From positions 1-15,538 of the forward strand of contig CAZXBB010000335.1 in the NCBI GenBank assembly GCA_964638815.1: 15,538 nucleotides of DNA. The letters run 5' to 3'. Origin of the DNA: CAZXBB01 sp964638815 (lineage in GTDB: Bacteria; Planctomycetota; Phycisphaerae; Phycisphaerales; SM1A02). The notes under the pieces are model-generated. The model made no database searches, was not told the origin of the DNA, and was given only the letters and a program-made list of their open reading frames with translations. The translations under genes were made by a program, and so were the position numbers. Of this stretch, positions 1-6,239 are shown in pieces (position 1 is the stretch's first letter; every line of letters starts with the position of its first letter).

Positions 1-795
1 CACGTCGTCGAGGACGCCGTCGCCGACTACCAGTTCAACACCTACGCCGAAGCGATGTACGACTTCATCTGGCGCGACTTCTGCGACTGGTACCTCGAGG
101 CGATCAAGCCGACGGTCCGGGACGATCCGGGGCAGCAGCAGGTTCTCCGCACGGTGCTCAACGCCGCGTTGCGGCTTCTGCACCCGCTCTGTCCATTCGT
201 GACGGAGGTCCTGTGGCCGGGCGTGCAGGCCGCGGGGACCGCCGGCACGGACGGCATCGTCCTTCCGGAGAGCGACCTGCTCGCCGGCGCGGCCTGGCCC
301 GACATCGCGTGCCGGGTGCACGACGCCGCGGCGGAGCCGGCGTTCGATCGCGTGCAGACGCTGGTCAACGCGGTGCGCGGTCTCCGCGCGCAGCACCTCG
401 TTCCGCCGAAGAAGACGGTCACGCTGACGACGCCGGCGGAGGTCGTCCGACTGCTCGACGATGCCGGCGGCATCGTGGAGGCGCTCGCGCTCCTGCGCGT
501 GGCGGAGGGCTCCGACCCGCCGGCCGGCGGAGCGATTCCCTTCGCGTTCGAGGGGCACGAGCTGCGGCTGGGCGGGCTCGTGGACGCCGTCGACGTCGGC
601 GCGGAGCGCCAGCGTCTGGAGAAGCTCGTCAACGAAAAGGAAAAGGCGGTGCGCGGCTTCGCCGGTAAGCTCGCCAACGAAAGCTACGTGAAGAACGCCC
701 CCCCCGCCGTCGTGGACGAGACGCGCACGCGTCACGCGCAGGCCGAAGCGGATCTCGCCGCCGCCCGGCGCGCGCTCGAGGCCCTGGTGGGTTGA
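1..795 (+). CDS. valS: Valine--tRNA ligase, C-terminal part (5' end outside window)
   Basis: This is the last 264 codons of a class Ia aminoacyl-tRNA synthetase that charges tRNA-Val with valine in the cytoplasm. The frame is open from base 1 and stops with TGA at 793-795. The fragment starts with a region rich in aromatic residues (YDFIWRDFCDWYLE, about residues 20-33), typical of the anticodon-binding domain of ValS. It then has the HPLCPFVTEVLW stretch common to the Ile/Leu/Val enzymes. The last ~65 residues are a charged heptad-like segment (ERQRLEKLVNEKEKAVRGF onward, with KNAPPAVV inside), which matches the C-terminal coiled-coil arm specific to ValS that contacts the tRNA. The catalytic HIGH and KMSKS motifs would lie upstream, off the window. 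Identification is firm. Nothing looks broken. The next gene follows after 21 bases and may be co-transcribed. Confidence 0.95.
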   Translation, partial: HVVEDAVADYQFNTYAEAMYDFIWRDFCDWYLEAIKPTVRDDPGQQQVLRTVLNAALRLLHPLCPFVTEVLWPGVQAAGTAGTDGIVLPESDLLAGAAWPDIACRVHDAAAEPAFDRVQTLVNAVRGLRAQHLVPPKKTVTLTTPAEVVRLLDDAGGIVEALALLRVAEGSDPPAGGAIPFAFEGHELRLGGLVDAVDVGAERQRLEKLVNEKEKAVRGFAGKLANESYVKNAPPAVVDETRTRHAQAEADLAAARRALEALVG

Positions 796-816
796 AACCA
801 TCTGAATGAGGACGAG

Positions 817-1905
817 ATGAGGAACGGAGTCCGCCCCATCATCGCATCGACGGTTCGCCTCGCCGCCCTCGCTGCGGGCGCAGTCAGCGCGCTGCTCGCG
901 GCCGGATGCACGAGCACCGCCTCGAACGAGACGCCGATGGTGTTCCGCGACGCCGCCGAGCCGGCGCTGGCCGCGGTTCCGTCCGCGCCGATCGAGCTGC
1001 CGCTGGAGGTGACGGTCCACCGCGAGCCGTGGGAGTTCGCGTCGTACGCGGGCACCGTGCTCACGACCGACCACCACCGGATCTACACGACGATCTCGGC
1101 GGAGCCGATCCTCGAGCGGCTGCCGGTCTTTCTCGAGCACGCGATGGTGCGCTACACCACCGCGCTGACCCCGCTGCCGCGCCCGTCGCGTCCGCTCGAA
1201 ACCTACATCTTCCGCGACCGCCGCCAGTGGAAGGCCAAGACGCGGCAACTGCTGCCCGAGCAGGCGGGCACCTTCGAGAACCTGGGACGCGGGGGCTTCA
1301 CGACGCGCGGCATCTCGGTCCTCTACTACATCGACTGGGACGGGCGCGACAAAGACACGTTCGCGATCGCGTCGCACGAGGGCTGGCACCAGTACACGCA
1401 GAGCACCTTCCGGCAGCCGCTGCCGATCTGGCTCGAGGAGGGGATCGCCACGTACATGGAGGGATACCGGTACCAGCCGATCGACGACTATCCGGAGTTC
1501 CGGCCCTGGCAGAACTTCGAGCGCGCGAACGCGCTCGGCGACGCGCTGCGGCGCGAGGAGATGATTCCGCTGCGCGTCCTGTTCGAGGAGACGCCGCAGA
1601 GCTTCCTCGCGGACGGCAAGGATCGCCTCCTGACGTACTACGCCCAGGTCTGGGCGCTGACGCGGTTCCTCCTCGAGGGGGAGCACGGGCGCTACCGGGA
1701 CGCGCTCGGCGACGTGCTGGTGGACGCGCTCCACGGCAAGCTGATCGGCCGGCTGATGCGCTCACCCGCCGTCATCGCGCGACGCGGCCGGCAGGAGGCG
1801 ATGAACGGCCGCTCGGGACCGTGGGTCATCCTGGCGTACTGCACGAGCGACATGGAGGCCTTCGAGCAGGAGTACCTGGCGTACGCCCGCTCGATTGCGC
1901 GCTAG
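817..1905 (+). CDS. Secreted DUF1570-like zinc metallopeptidase lipoprotein
   Basis: A 362-residue protein with a lipoprotein signal peptide: arginines near the N-terminus, a hydrophobic stretch (residues 15-30) and a lipobox LAAGC with Cys31 as the lipidation site, so it is probably anchored to a membrane outside the cytoplasm. The centre carries HEGWH at 187-191, a HExxH zinc motif, followed 16 residues later by WLEEGIATYME with Glu208 as the likely third zinc ligand. That spacing and the 'P-x-WL-x-EG-x-A' pattern resemble gluzincins of the DUF1570 type, frequent in planctomycetes. The substrate is unknown. A GAGG sequence about 7 bases before the ATG supports the start. It lies 21 bases after valS, a neighbour with no obvious functional link. 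The peptidase fold is well supported by the motif; activity is inferred. Confidence 0.8.
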   Translation: MRNGVRPIIASTVRLAALAAGAVSALLAAGCTSTASNETPMVFRDAAEPALAAVPSAPIELPLEVTVHREPWEFASYAGTVLTTDHHRIYTTISAEPILERLPVFLEHAMVRYTTALTPLPRPSRPLETYIFRDRRQWKAKTRQLLPEQAGTFENLGRGGFTTRGISVLYYIDWDGRDKDTFAIASHEGWHQYTQSTFRQPLPIWLEEGIATYMEGYRYQPIDDYPEFRPWQNFERANALGDALRREEMIPLRVLFEETPQSFLADGKDRLLTYYAQVWALTRFLLEGEHGRYRDALGDVLVDALHGKLIGRLMRSPAVIARRGRQEAMNGRSGPWVILAYCTSDMEAFEQEYLAYARSIAR

Positions 1906-1984
1906 TGGTGTGAGTCAGAAGTTCGTTACCATCTCGCCGGGCAACGTGCGATGCGCAGCCGGCGCGACAAGCCGGCGTGACAAG

Positions 1985-2057
1985 CCGAGCGCGTGGTCGC
2001 TCGGGCGAGGCGCCGACGTGTTGACACCACATCAAGCCTCGAACGTGCGACCACGCG
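1985..2057 (+). promoter_or_regulatory. Structured leader with two competing stems before the phosphoesterase gene
   Basis: An 11-bp perfect inverted repeat (CGCGTGGTCGC at 1990-2000, GCGACCACGCG at 2047-2057) encloses a second 6-bp stem (CGAGGC 2006-2011 with GCCTCG 2036-2041), separated by symmetrical 5-nt internal loops. A shorter 7-bp hairpin (CCGAGCG 1985-1991 with CGCTCGG 1998-2004, loop CGTGGT) uses part of the same left arm, so the two folds exclude each other. The element ends 52 bases before the ATG at 2110. It could be a transcript terminator or attenuator, or a DNA-level operator. No T-run follows, and no known riboswitch is recognised. Confidence 0.4.
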
Positions 2058-2109
2058 TTCGGATCGTCCGCCGGACGGCTCGCTTCATGCACAATCCGGG
2101 CTCGCCGGG

Positions 2110-2622
2110 ATGAAGTCACCGGCGATCCTGATCGGAATCCTCGCGGACTCGCACGGCCGCGCCGGCATCACCGCCCGCGCCGTGCACGCGCTGATCGACG
2201 CGGGTGCGACCGTGCTCATCCACCTCGGCGACGTCGAGACCGAGGCGGTCCTCGACGAGCTGGTCGGATACGATGCGCACCTCGTCTTCGGCAACTGCGA
2301 CTGGAACGCCGAGGCGCTCGCGCGGTACGCCCGGCACGTCGGCATCACGGTCGACGGGTACCTCGGACGACTCGAGGCCGGGCCCCGGCGGATCGCATTC
2401 ACCCACGGGCATGTTCCCCGGCTGATGGACGAGGTACTCGCCGAGGGCGTGGACTACCTGCTTCACGGGCACACCCACATGCTCCGTGACGAGCGCGTCG
2501 GCGCGACTCGGGTGATCAATCCTGGCGCGCTCTTTCGGGCCTCCCGCTATACTGCGGCCCTCCTCGACCCGGCGGCCGACCGTCTCGACGTCCTCGACCT
2601 GCGAGCCCATGACGACGCCTGA
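2110..2622 (+). CDS. YfcE/MJ0936-type metallophosphoesterase
   Basis: A 170-residue cytoplasmic protein of the calcineurin-like phosphoesterase superfamily, in the small YfcE/MJ0936 group that hydrolyses phosphodiesters with two metal ions. All expected metal and active-site motifs are present in order: D13-x-H15 (ADSHG), GD at 40-41, GNCD at 61-64, H99 in FTHGH, GHTH at 120-123 and NPGA at 137-140. The length is close to the usual ~160-180 residues. The frame stays open further upstream, but the ATG at 2110 is chosen because the protein then begins directly with the first beta strand (ILIGILADSHG), as in the family; the upstream extension is arginine-rich and low complexity. Its 3' end overlaps the next gene by 14 bases, which suggests translational coupling. 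The physiological substrate cannot be read from the sequence. Confidence 0.9.
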   Translation: MKSPAILIGILADSHGRAGITARAVHALIDAGATVLIHLGDVETEAVLDELVGYDAHLVFGNCDWNAEALARYARHVGITVDGYLGRLEAGPRRIAFTHGHVPRLMDEVLAEGVDYLLHGHTHMLRDERVGATRVINPGALFRASRYTAALLDPAADRLDVLDLRAHDDA

Positions 2623-3130
2623 CGACTTCGATATCAAGAACATCACGATCCGCCTGGCCACCGAGGAGGATCACGATGACATCCTTTCCCTGTTCCGCAG
2701 CGGGGCGATCGAGGGGCAGCTGCGGGACAACGACACCGGCGCCGACATCGACAGCCTCCACGAGGCATACTTCTCCGACGAAGGCGCCAGCTCGTTCTGG
2801 GTCGCCTGCTACGGCGACGTGGTCATCGGGATGATCGGCGTCCAGCGCACGCGGAAGGACACCGCCGAGGTGCGGCGTCTGCGTGTGCGCGAGGACTTCC
2901 GCCGGCGGGGCGTCGGCTCGCTCCTGCTCGAGCAGGCGACGAGCTTCTGCCGGACGCGCGGGTACCTGAAGGTGGTGCTCGACGTCCGCATCGAGCGCGG
3001 GCCCGCGATCGCCCTCTTCGAGAAGCACGGGTTCCTCCTCGCCAGGACGAGCGACCGGGGCGGGCACTCGCTGCACGACTTCTACATGGACCTCTACAGC
3101 GAGCAGGGCGCGCCGCGACGCCCGAAGTAG
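2609..3130 (+). CDS. GNAT-family N-acetyltransferase
   Basis: A 173-residue protein with the GCN5-related acetyltransferase fold, which transfers an acetyl group from acetyl-CoA to an amine. The first beta strand (ITIRLATEEDHDDILSLF, residues 12-29) is typical. Motif A is clear: RLRVREDFRRRGVGSLLLEQ at about 90-109, with RRRGVG as the pyrophosphate-binding loop. Motif B follows with AIALFEKHGF (133-142). The ATG lies inside the end of the phosphoesterase gene (14-bp overlap), so the two are probably translated together. The acceptor substrate is not predictable: GNAT members act on proteins, small amines or antibiotics, and nothing nearby narrows this. Residues 82-96 (RKDTAEVRRLRVRED) show the usual 'E-L/V-R-R-L-x-V' core strand. 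I am sure of the family and unsure of the role. Confidence 0.88.
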   Translation: MTTPDDFDIKNITIRLATEEDHDDILSLFRSGAIEGQLRDNDTGADIDSLHEAYFSDEGASSFWVACYGDVVIGMIGVQRTRKDTAEVRRLRVREDFRRRGVGSLLLEQATSFCRTRGYLKVVLDVRIERGPAIALFEKHGFLLARTSDRGGHSLHDFYMDLYSEQGAPRRPK

Positions 3131-3137
3131 GAAGAGA

Positions 3138-3153
3138 CACCCCCCGGGGGGTG
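3138..3153. terminator. GC palindrome between convergent genes, possible terminator
   Basis: A perfect 16-bp palindrome (CACCCCCC followed by GGGGGGTG) lies 7 bases after the GNAT stop codon. It could form a GC hairpin on either transcript, but there is no T-run, so intrinsic termination is only a possibility. Confidence 0.3.
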
Positions 3154-3154
3154 C

Positions 3155-3194
3155 CATGCGGTGCCGGGGCGTGTCATGCGGTGCCGGGGCGTGC
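3155..3194. repeat. 20-bp tandem direct repeat, two copies
   Basis: Two adjacent copies of a 20-bp unit beginning CATGCGGTGCCGGGGCGTG (3155-3174 and 3175-3194), differing only at the last base. The second copy is followed by another partial CGGGGCGTGC. They fill the gap between the converging GNAT and PDZ genes. No coding signal is seen here. Confidence 0.8.
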
Positions 3195-3216
3195 CGGGGC
3201 GTGCAGGTGTGTCGGT

Positions 3217-3234
3217 CGCGCCGCGTCCGGCGCG
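3217..3234 (-). terminator. GC hairpin directly after the PDZ gene
   Basis: CGCGCC and GGCGCG pair around a 6-nt loop, 2 bases beyond the minus-strand stop codon of the PDZ gene. No T-run follows, so termination is weakly supported. Confidence 0.3.
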
Positions 3235-3236
3235 GA

Positions 3237-4418
3237 TCAGCGGCTCTTCCTCGCTTCCTTCAGGAGCGCGTCGAGCATCTCCTCGAGCGCGGCGAGACGC
3301 CTGTCGAGCGTCGAGAGACGCGTGTCGAGCTCCACCTCGACCTCCTGCGCCTCGCCTTCCTCGCCTTTCAGCTCGAGACGCATGCGGCCCTTGGGCATCT
3401 CGAACAGGCGATTCGAGTCGTCGAGGAAGAAACGGTTGAGGTCCTGGACGTTGCCGAAGTCCAGCTCGAAGAGGCTCTGGTCGCCCGGCATCTCGACCTG
3501 GCGGCCGAACCCGCTCGGTCCAAGGAGGGCCATGCCGCGGGCGTCCCCGATCATCCTGGCGCCGCGCATCGCGTCGCGGTCATAGGCTTCGACCTTCACG
3601 CGAACGGACTTCCGCTCGCCCGCGCTGATCACGCCGAGCCCGATCGTGTCACCCGGCTCGCGCTCGGCGAGCGTGCGGCGCAGCGTCGCGGGATCGGCCG
3701 GAGTCCCGCCGTCGATCGTGGTGATGATGTCGTATTCTCCGATGCCCGCTGCGTGCGCGGGAAGCCCCTCGTAGAGAGCCGTGACCATCGTCGTCGTGTC
3801 CGGATCGAGCCGCAGGTGCCGCTCGAGCGCCCGGCCCGGCGTGCCGAGCTGCAGGCCGAGCATGACCTTCGGCTCCGGCAGCAGGCTCTGGGGAGCGTCA
3901 CCGAACCAGACCTGCTTGTCGCCCTCGCCGACGTAAATGCCGATGGTGCGGTCGCCCGTCATGGGTCCGACGTGGATCTTCCGGATCTCGTCGCCGTTCT
4001 CGTCCAGCACCACGATGGCGTCGCCCGCGCGCACGACGCGCGCGGCCGGCACTTCTTTGCCGTCGAGGGTCACGGTCGCGTCGCCGTCCACGATGCGGAC
4101 CTCGATCGAGTGTGCATGGATCGAGTGTGCATCCCCCGTGTCGTCGGCTTGTACGGAGGCGGTGGAGAAGGCGTAGGCGTAGGCGTCCGCGCCCGTCGCG
4201 CCGTCGCCGTCGAGCATGAAGACGCGGCCGCGGGCGACGCCTTCATCCGCGGCGGCGACGACGTTCGCCGCGCCGCCCGCGTCCTCGTCGGATGCCACCA
4301 CCCAGCGCACGGCGTACTCGTCGGCGTTCCCTGTGCCCGCCTCGATCGGCGCGCCGGCCAGCAGGAGCACCATGGCTCCGGTGAATGCGGTCATGGAAGT
4401 CGTTCGTGGGAATCTCAT
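3237..4418 (-). CDS. Exported PDZ-domain protein, third gene of the sigma-factor operon
   Basis: A 393-residue protein with an N-terminal signal sequence (hydrophobic core about residues 10-22, AFTGAMVLLLAG) and so probably exported. Residues 28-180 have no family I recognise; they are acidic and include short strand-like segments. A PDZ domain lies at about 186-277: LGLQLG start, then EGLPAHAAGIGEYDIITTIDG, the usual 'A-x-x-AG-I-x-x-x-D-x-I-x-x-I-D/N-G' pattern for binding C-terminal peptides. The tail (366-393, TRLSTLDRRLAALEEMLDALLKEA) is a likely coiled coil. No protease domain is present, so it is not a DegP/DegS enzyme. The ATG at 4418 is preceded by GAGG and begins a proper signal peptide; the frame stays open far upstream only as an antisense-type GC artefact. 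A 15-bp DNA duplication (4104-4132) repeats the residues HSIHA. It follows the anti-sigma gene by 74 bases. Confidence 0.75.
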   Translation of the reverse strand: MRFPRTTSMTAFTGAMVLLLAGAPIEAGTGNADEYAVRWVVASDEDAGGAANVVAAADEGVARGRVFMLDGDGATGADAYAYAFSTASVQADDTGDAHSIHAHSIEVRIVDGDATVTLDGKEVPAARVVRAGDAIVVLDENGDEIRKIHVGPMTGDRTIGIYVGEGDKQVWFGDAPQSLLPEPKVMLGLQLGTPGRALERHLRLDPDTTTMVTALYEGLPAHAAGIGEYDIITTIDGGTPADPATLRRTLAEREPGDTIGLGVISAGERKSVRVKVEAYDRDAMRGARMIGDARGMALLGPSGFGRQVEMPGDQSLFELDFGNVQDLNRFFLDDSNRLFEMPKGRMRLELKGEEGEAQEVEVELDTRLSTLDRRLAALEEMLDALLKEARKSR

Positions 4419-4492
4419 GGGTCGTACCTCAAGAAAACGGTGTGGATCATGGTTGCTCGGCGCGCCGGACGCCCGGCTTCGCCGTGGTTTCG

Positions 4493-5254
4493 TCACATCT
4501 CGCGTCGCGCCGGCTGCTCGTACCGGACGAGGCCCGGCCGCCCGCGCTCGTCGAGCCCTTCGAGCTGGTACAGGTCGGGAACGACCGTGCGTTCCATGAT
4601 CTGCTGGAGATAGATGAGCTCGTAGCCGCGTCCGTCCGGATTCGGACGCGTCTCGAGGATCACGCGGCGCGGCATGACGCCGAGCACCGTGCCTTCGGCC
4701 TGCCCGCGCTCCAGGTACTGCCGGAACGCCTGCTGCGTCGAGACCGGCGTCACCGGGACCGGCGCCTTGACCGGACCCGTTTCCCTCGCGCCCGAGACCT
4801 TGTGACCGCCGTCCGCGCCGCCGGTGGACGCGACGAGGGGTCGCGCGGACCGTTCGGTCGGCGCCGGGCGCGCGGACCGGCTGCCGCCGACCGTGATCGA
4901 GAGGCTCCACGCCGCCACGAGCGCGGCCGCGACCGCCCATCCGGTCCACGCGCGCCATCCTCCCCAGTGCCCGCGCAGGCCGCCGCGCACGATGTCGCGC
5001 GATCGGGCGTGTCGTGCTCGAACGGCCGGCGCGCCGGTCGCCGCGTCGGCGGGAACGACGATCCGTTCGGCCACCTCGTCGGCGCGGGCCAGGAGCGCGG
5101 CGAGCTGCGCCTGGTCGCGCTGCGACTCGGCGAGGCGACGCCACAGGGTGTCCTCGCCCGGACCGGCGTCGAAGAGGGCGTCCCAGTCGTCCGGGCTCGC
5201 TTCTCCCCCGGCGACGCGTGCAATCAGCAGTTCCTCGCGTTGTTCGTTGCTCAT
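4493..5254 (-). CDS. Putative single-span anti-sigma factor
   Basis: A 253-residue protein encoded 46 bases downstream of an ECF sigma factor, in the position usual for an anti-sigma factor. The N-terminal part (1-98) is soluble and helical: REELLIARVAGGEASPDDWDAL, then WRRLAESQRDQAQLAALLARADEVAERI, resembling the start of planctomycete anti-sigma-like proteins. One transmembrane segment follows at about 103-123 (WTGWAVAAALVAAWSLSITVG). Residues 124-175 are a Pro/Ala/Ser-rich linker, and the last 75 residues form a small domain of unknown type, expected outside the cytoplasm. There is no Cys/His zinc-binding motif (HxxxCxxC), so it is not a ZAS-type factor. The ATG at 5254 starts the sensible N-terminus; upstream codons overlap the sigma gene in an unlikely composition. 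The function is inferred from gene order and topology, not from a recognised domain. Confidence 0.65.
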   Translation of the reverse strand: MSNEQREELLIARVAGGEASPDDWDALFDAGPGEDTLWRRLAESQRDQAQLAALLARADEVAERIVVPADAATGAPAVRARHARSRDIVRGGLRGHWGGWRAWTGWAVAAALVAAWSLSITVGGSRSARPAPTERSARPLVASTGGADGGHKVSGARETGPVKAPVPVTPVSTQQAFRQYLERGQAEGTVLGVMPRRVILETRPNPDGRGYELIYLQQIMERTVVPDLYQLEGLDERGRPGLVRYEQPARREM

Positions 5255-5300
5255 GGTCGTCTCACTCGCGGTCGCGGGTCGCCGGCGACCCGGGTCTTGT

Positions 5301-5936
5301 TCAGATTGCCTCGTCTCCGCGTCGCATCGCCGCGAGCCGAGGCGGGAACGGCAACGTCCCGGCGTCGTTCGCGGCCGGCGGGGTCTCGCGCAGCATGCGG
5401 CGCGCCCGCGCGATGCGGGTGTCGATCGTCGCCGGCGGGACGCCCAGGATCTCGGCAATCTGCTTGCTGCGCAGTCCGTGCGAGACGCGGAGCAGCAGCG
5501 GTTCGCGGTAGCCCTCGGGCAGACGCTCGAGTCGCTGGAGGAGTTCGGTCAGTCGATCGTCGGCCCGCCGGTCGTCGTCGGCGCCGGCCACGTCGATGAT
5601 CGCGTCCGGGGCCGCCGGCCGCGGGCGGTACTTCCCCGAGCGGCCTGCGGCGCGGGCCGCGTTGATCGCCACGGTGCGCAGCCACGCCCGGACGTTGGCC
5701 TCGTCCCGAAGCGTGCTGACTTTGGCGACGAGCGTCATGGCCACCTCCTGGAGCAGATCGTCCAAATCCTCGAAGACCGGCTTGTGGGCCAGCAGAACGG
5801 CGGCGATCCAGCGCCGGTGACGCTGCCAGATCGCGTCGATCGCGGCGGCGTCCCCCCGCATGGCCGCGGCAACGAGGGCCTCCTCGTCCCGCGGGACGTC
5901 CGCGGTGACGGCTTCACTGGCCGAAGGGGTCTCCAA
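5301..5936 (-). CDS. ECF-type sigma-70 family RNA polymerase sigma factor
   Basis: A 211-residue sigma factor with only regions 2 and 4, as in the extracytoplasmic function group, directing RNA polymerase to a small regulon. Region 2 is at about 18-98, with the core-binding motif DLDDLLQEVAMTLVAK (57-72) and the -10-recognising segment RAWLRTVAINAARAAGR (83-99). Region 4 is at 130-183, LERLPEGYREPLLLRVSHGL followed by a helix-turn-helix (SKQIAEILGVPPATIDTRIARARRML). A Pro/Arg-rich tail of about 28 residues follows. The start is TTG at 5936, with AGGAG 8 bases upstream; no ATG lies nearby in frame before region 2. It is first in a three-gene unit with the putative anti-sigma and PDZ genes. The family is certain; the signal and target genes are unknown. 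Confidence 0.92.
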   Translation of the reverse strand: METPSASEAVTADVPRDEEALVAAAMRGDAAAIDAIWQRHRRWIAAVLLAHKPVFEDLDDLLQEVAMTLVAKVSTLRDEANVRAWLRTVAINAARAAGRSGKYRPRPAAPDAIIDVAGADDDRRADDRLTELLQRLERLPEGYREPLLLRVSHGLRSKQIAEILGVPPATIDTRIARARRMLRETPPAANDAGTLPFPPRLAAMRRGDEAI

Positions 5937-6108
5937 ATCGGAGTCTCCTGAATGGGCGATGAGATGCGCGGGCCCGCCCGATCTGACCGGCGAACCCTTC
6001 GCAAGTTGTACGCCTTGTACCCAGCGGCCGACCCCCAGCGGCCGACCCCCGCCGGCCGACCCCCGCCAGCCGACCCGGCCCCGGCGGCGCGGACCGGCAA
6101 ATGAAAGA
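5937..6108 (-). promoter_or_regulatory. Upstream region of the sigma-factor operon
   Basis: This non-coding gap must contain the operon promoter. A hexamer TTGTAC occurs twice at 9-bp spacing (6006-6011 and 6015-6020) about 70-85 bases before the TTG start, and might be a protein site. I cannot define a convincing -35/-10 pair. The far half is taken up by a 14-bp tandem repeat. Confidence 0.3.
6023..6078. repeat. 14-bp tandem repeat, four copies
   Basis: Four consecutive 14-bp units of the type AGCGGCCGACCCCC: 6023-6036 and 6037-6050 are identical, 6051-6064 has two changes and 6065-6078 is more diverged. The array lies between the sigma-gene upstream region and the terminator of the minus-strand gene to its right. 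Confidence 0.85.
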
Positions 6109-6136
6109 CGGACGCCGTCCCGGAGGACGGCGTCCG
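6109..6136 (-). terminator. Rho-independent terminator of the secreted repeat-protein gene
   Basis: A perfect 12-bp stem (CGGACGCCGTCC with GGACGGCGTCCG) closes a 4-nt loop. Read on the minus strand it is followed by TCTTTCATTT, a T-rich tract, which is the expected order for a terminator of the gene ending at 6240. A second hairpin (GACAGCG 6143-6149 with CGCTGTC 6156-6162) stands just before it on that transcript. Confidence 0.75.
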
Positions 6137-6239
6137 CGTCACGACAGCGGCGGCACGCTGTCGGAACTCCCCACTCCGGCGAGCGGCGCGCATCGCGGGA
6201 GCGTGTGGGCGCCCGGGGGGCGCTGACTGGTGATCGAAA

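Noticed and set aside
3156..4613. A plus-strand open frame of 485 codons opposite the PDZ gene
   Set aside because: The minus strand has a signal peptide, a PDZ domain and a Shine-Dalgarno; the plus frame has none and its composition follows the complement.
4419..5144. Upstream extension of the PDZ protein by 242 residues
   Set aside because: The extension overlaps most of the anti-sigma gene in another frame and is Arg/Ala/Gly-rich; the signal peptide starts at 4418.
4824..5951. A plus-strand open frame of 375 codons opposite the sigma and anti-sigma genes
   Set aside because: It is opposite a clear ECF sigma factor and has low-complexity arginine-rich composition.
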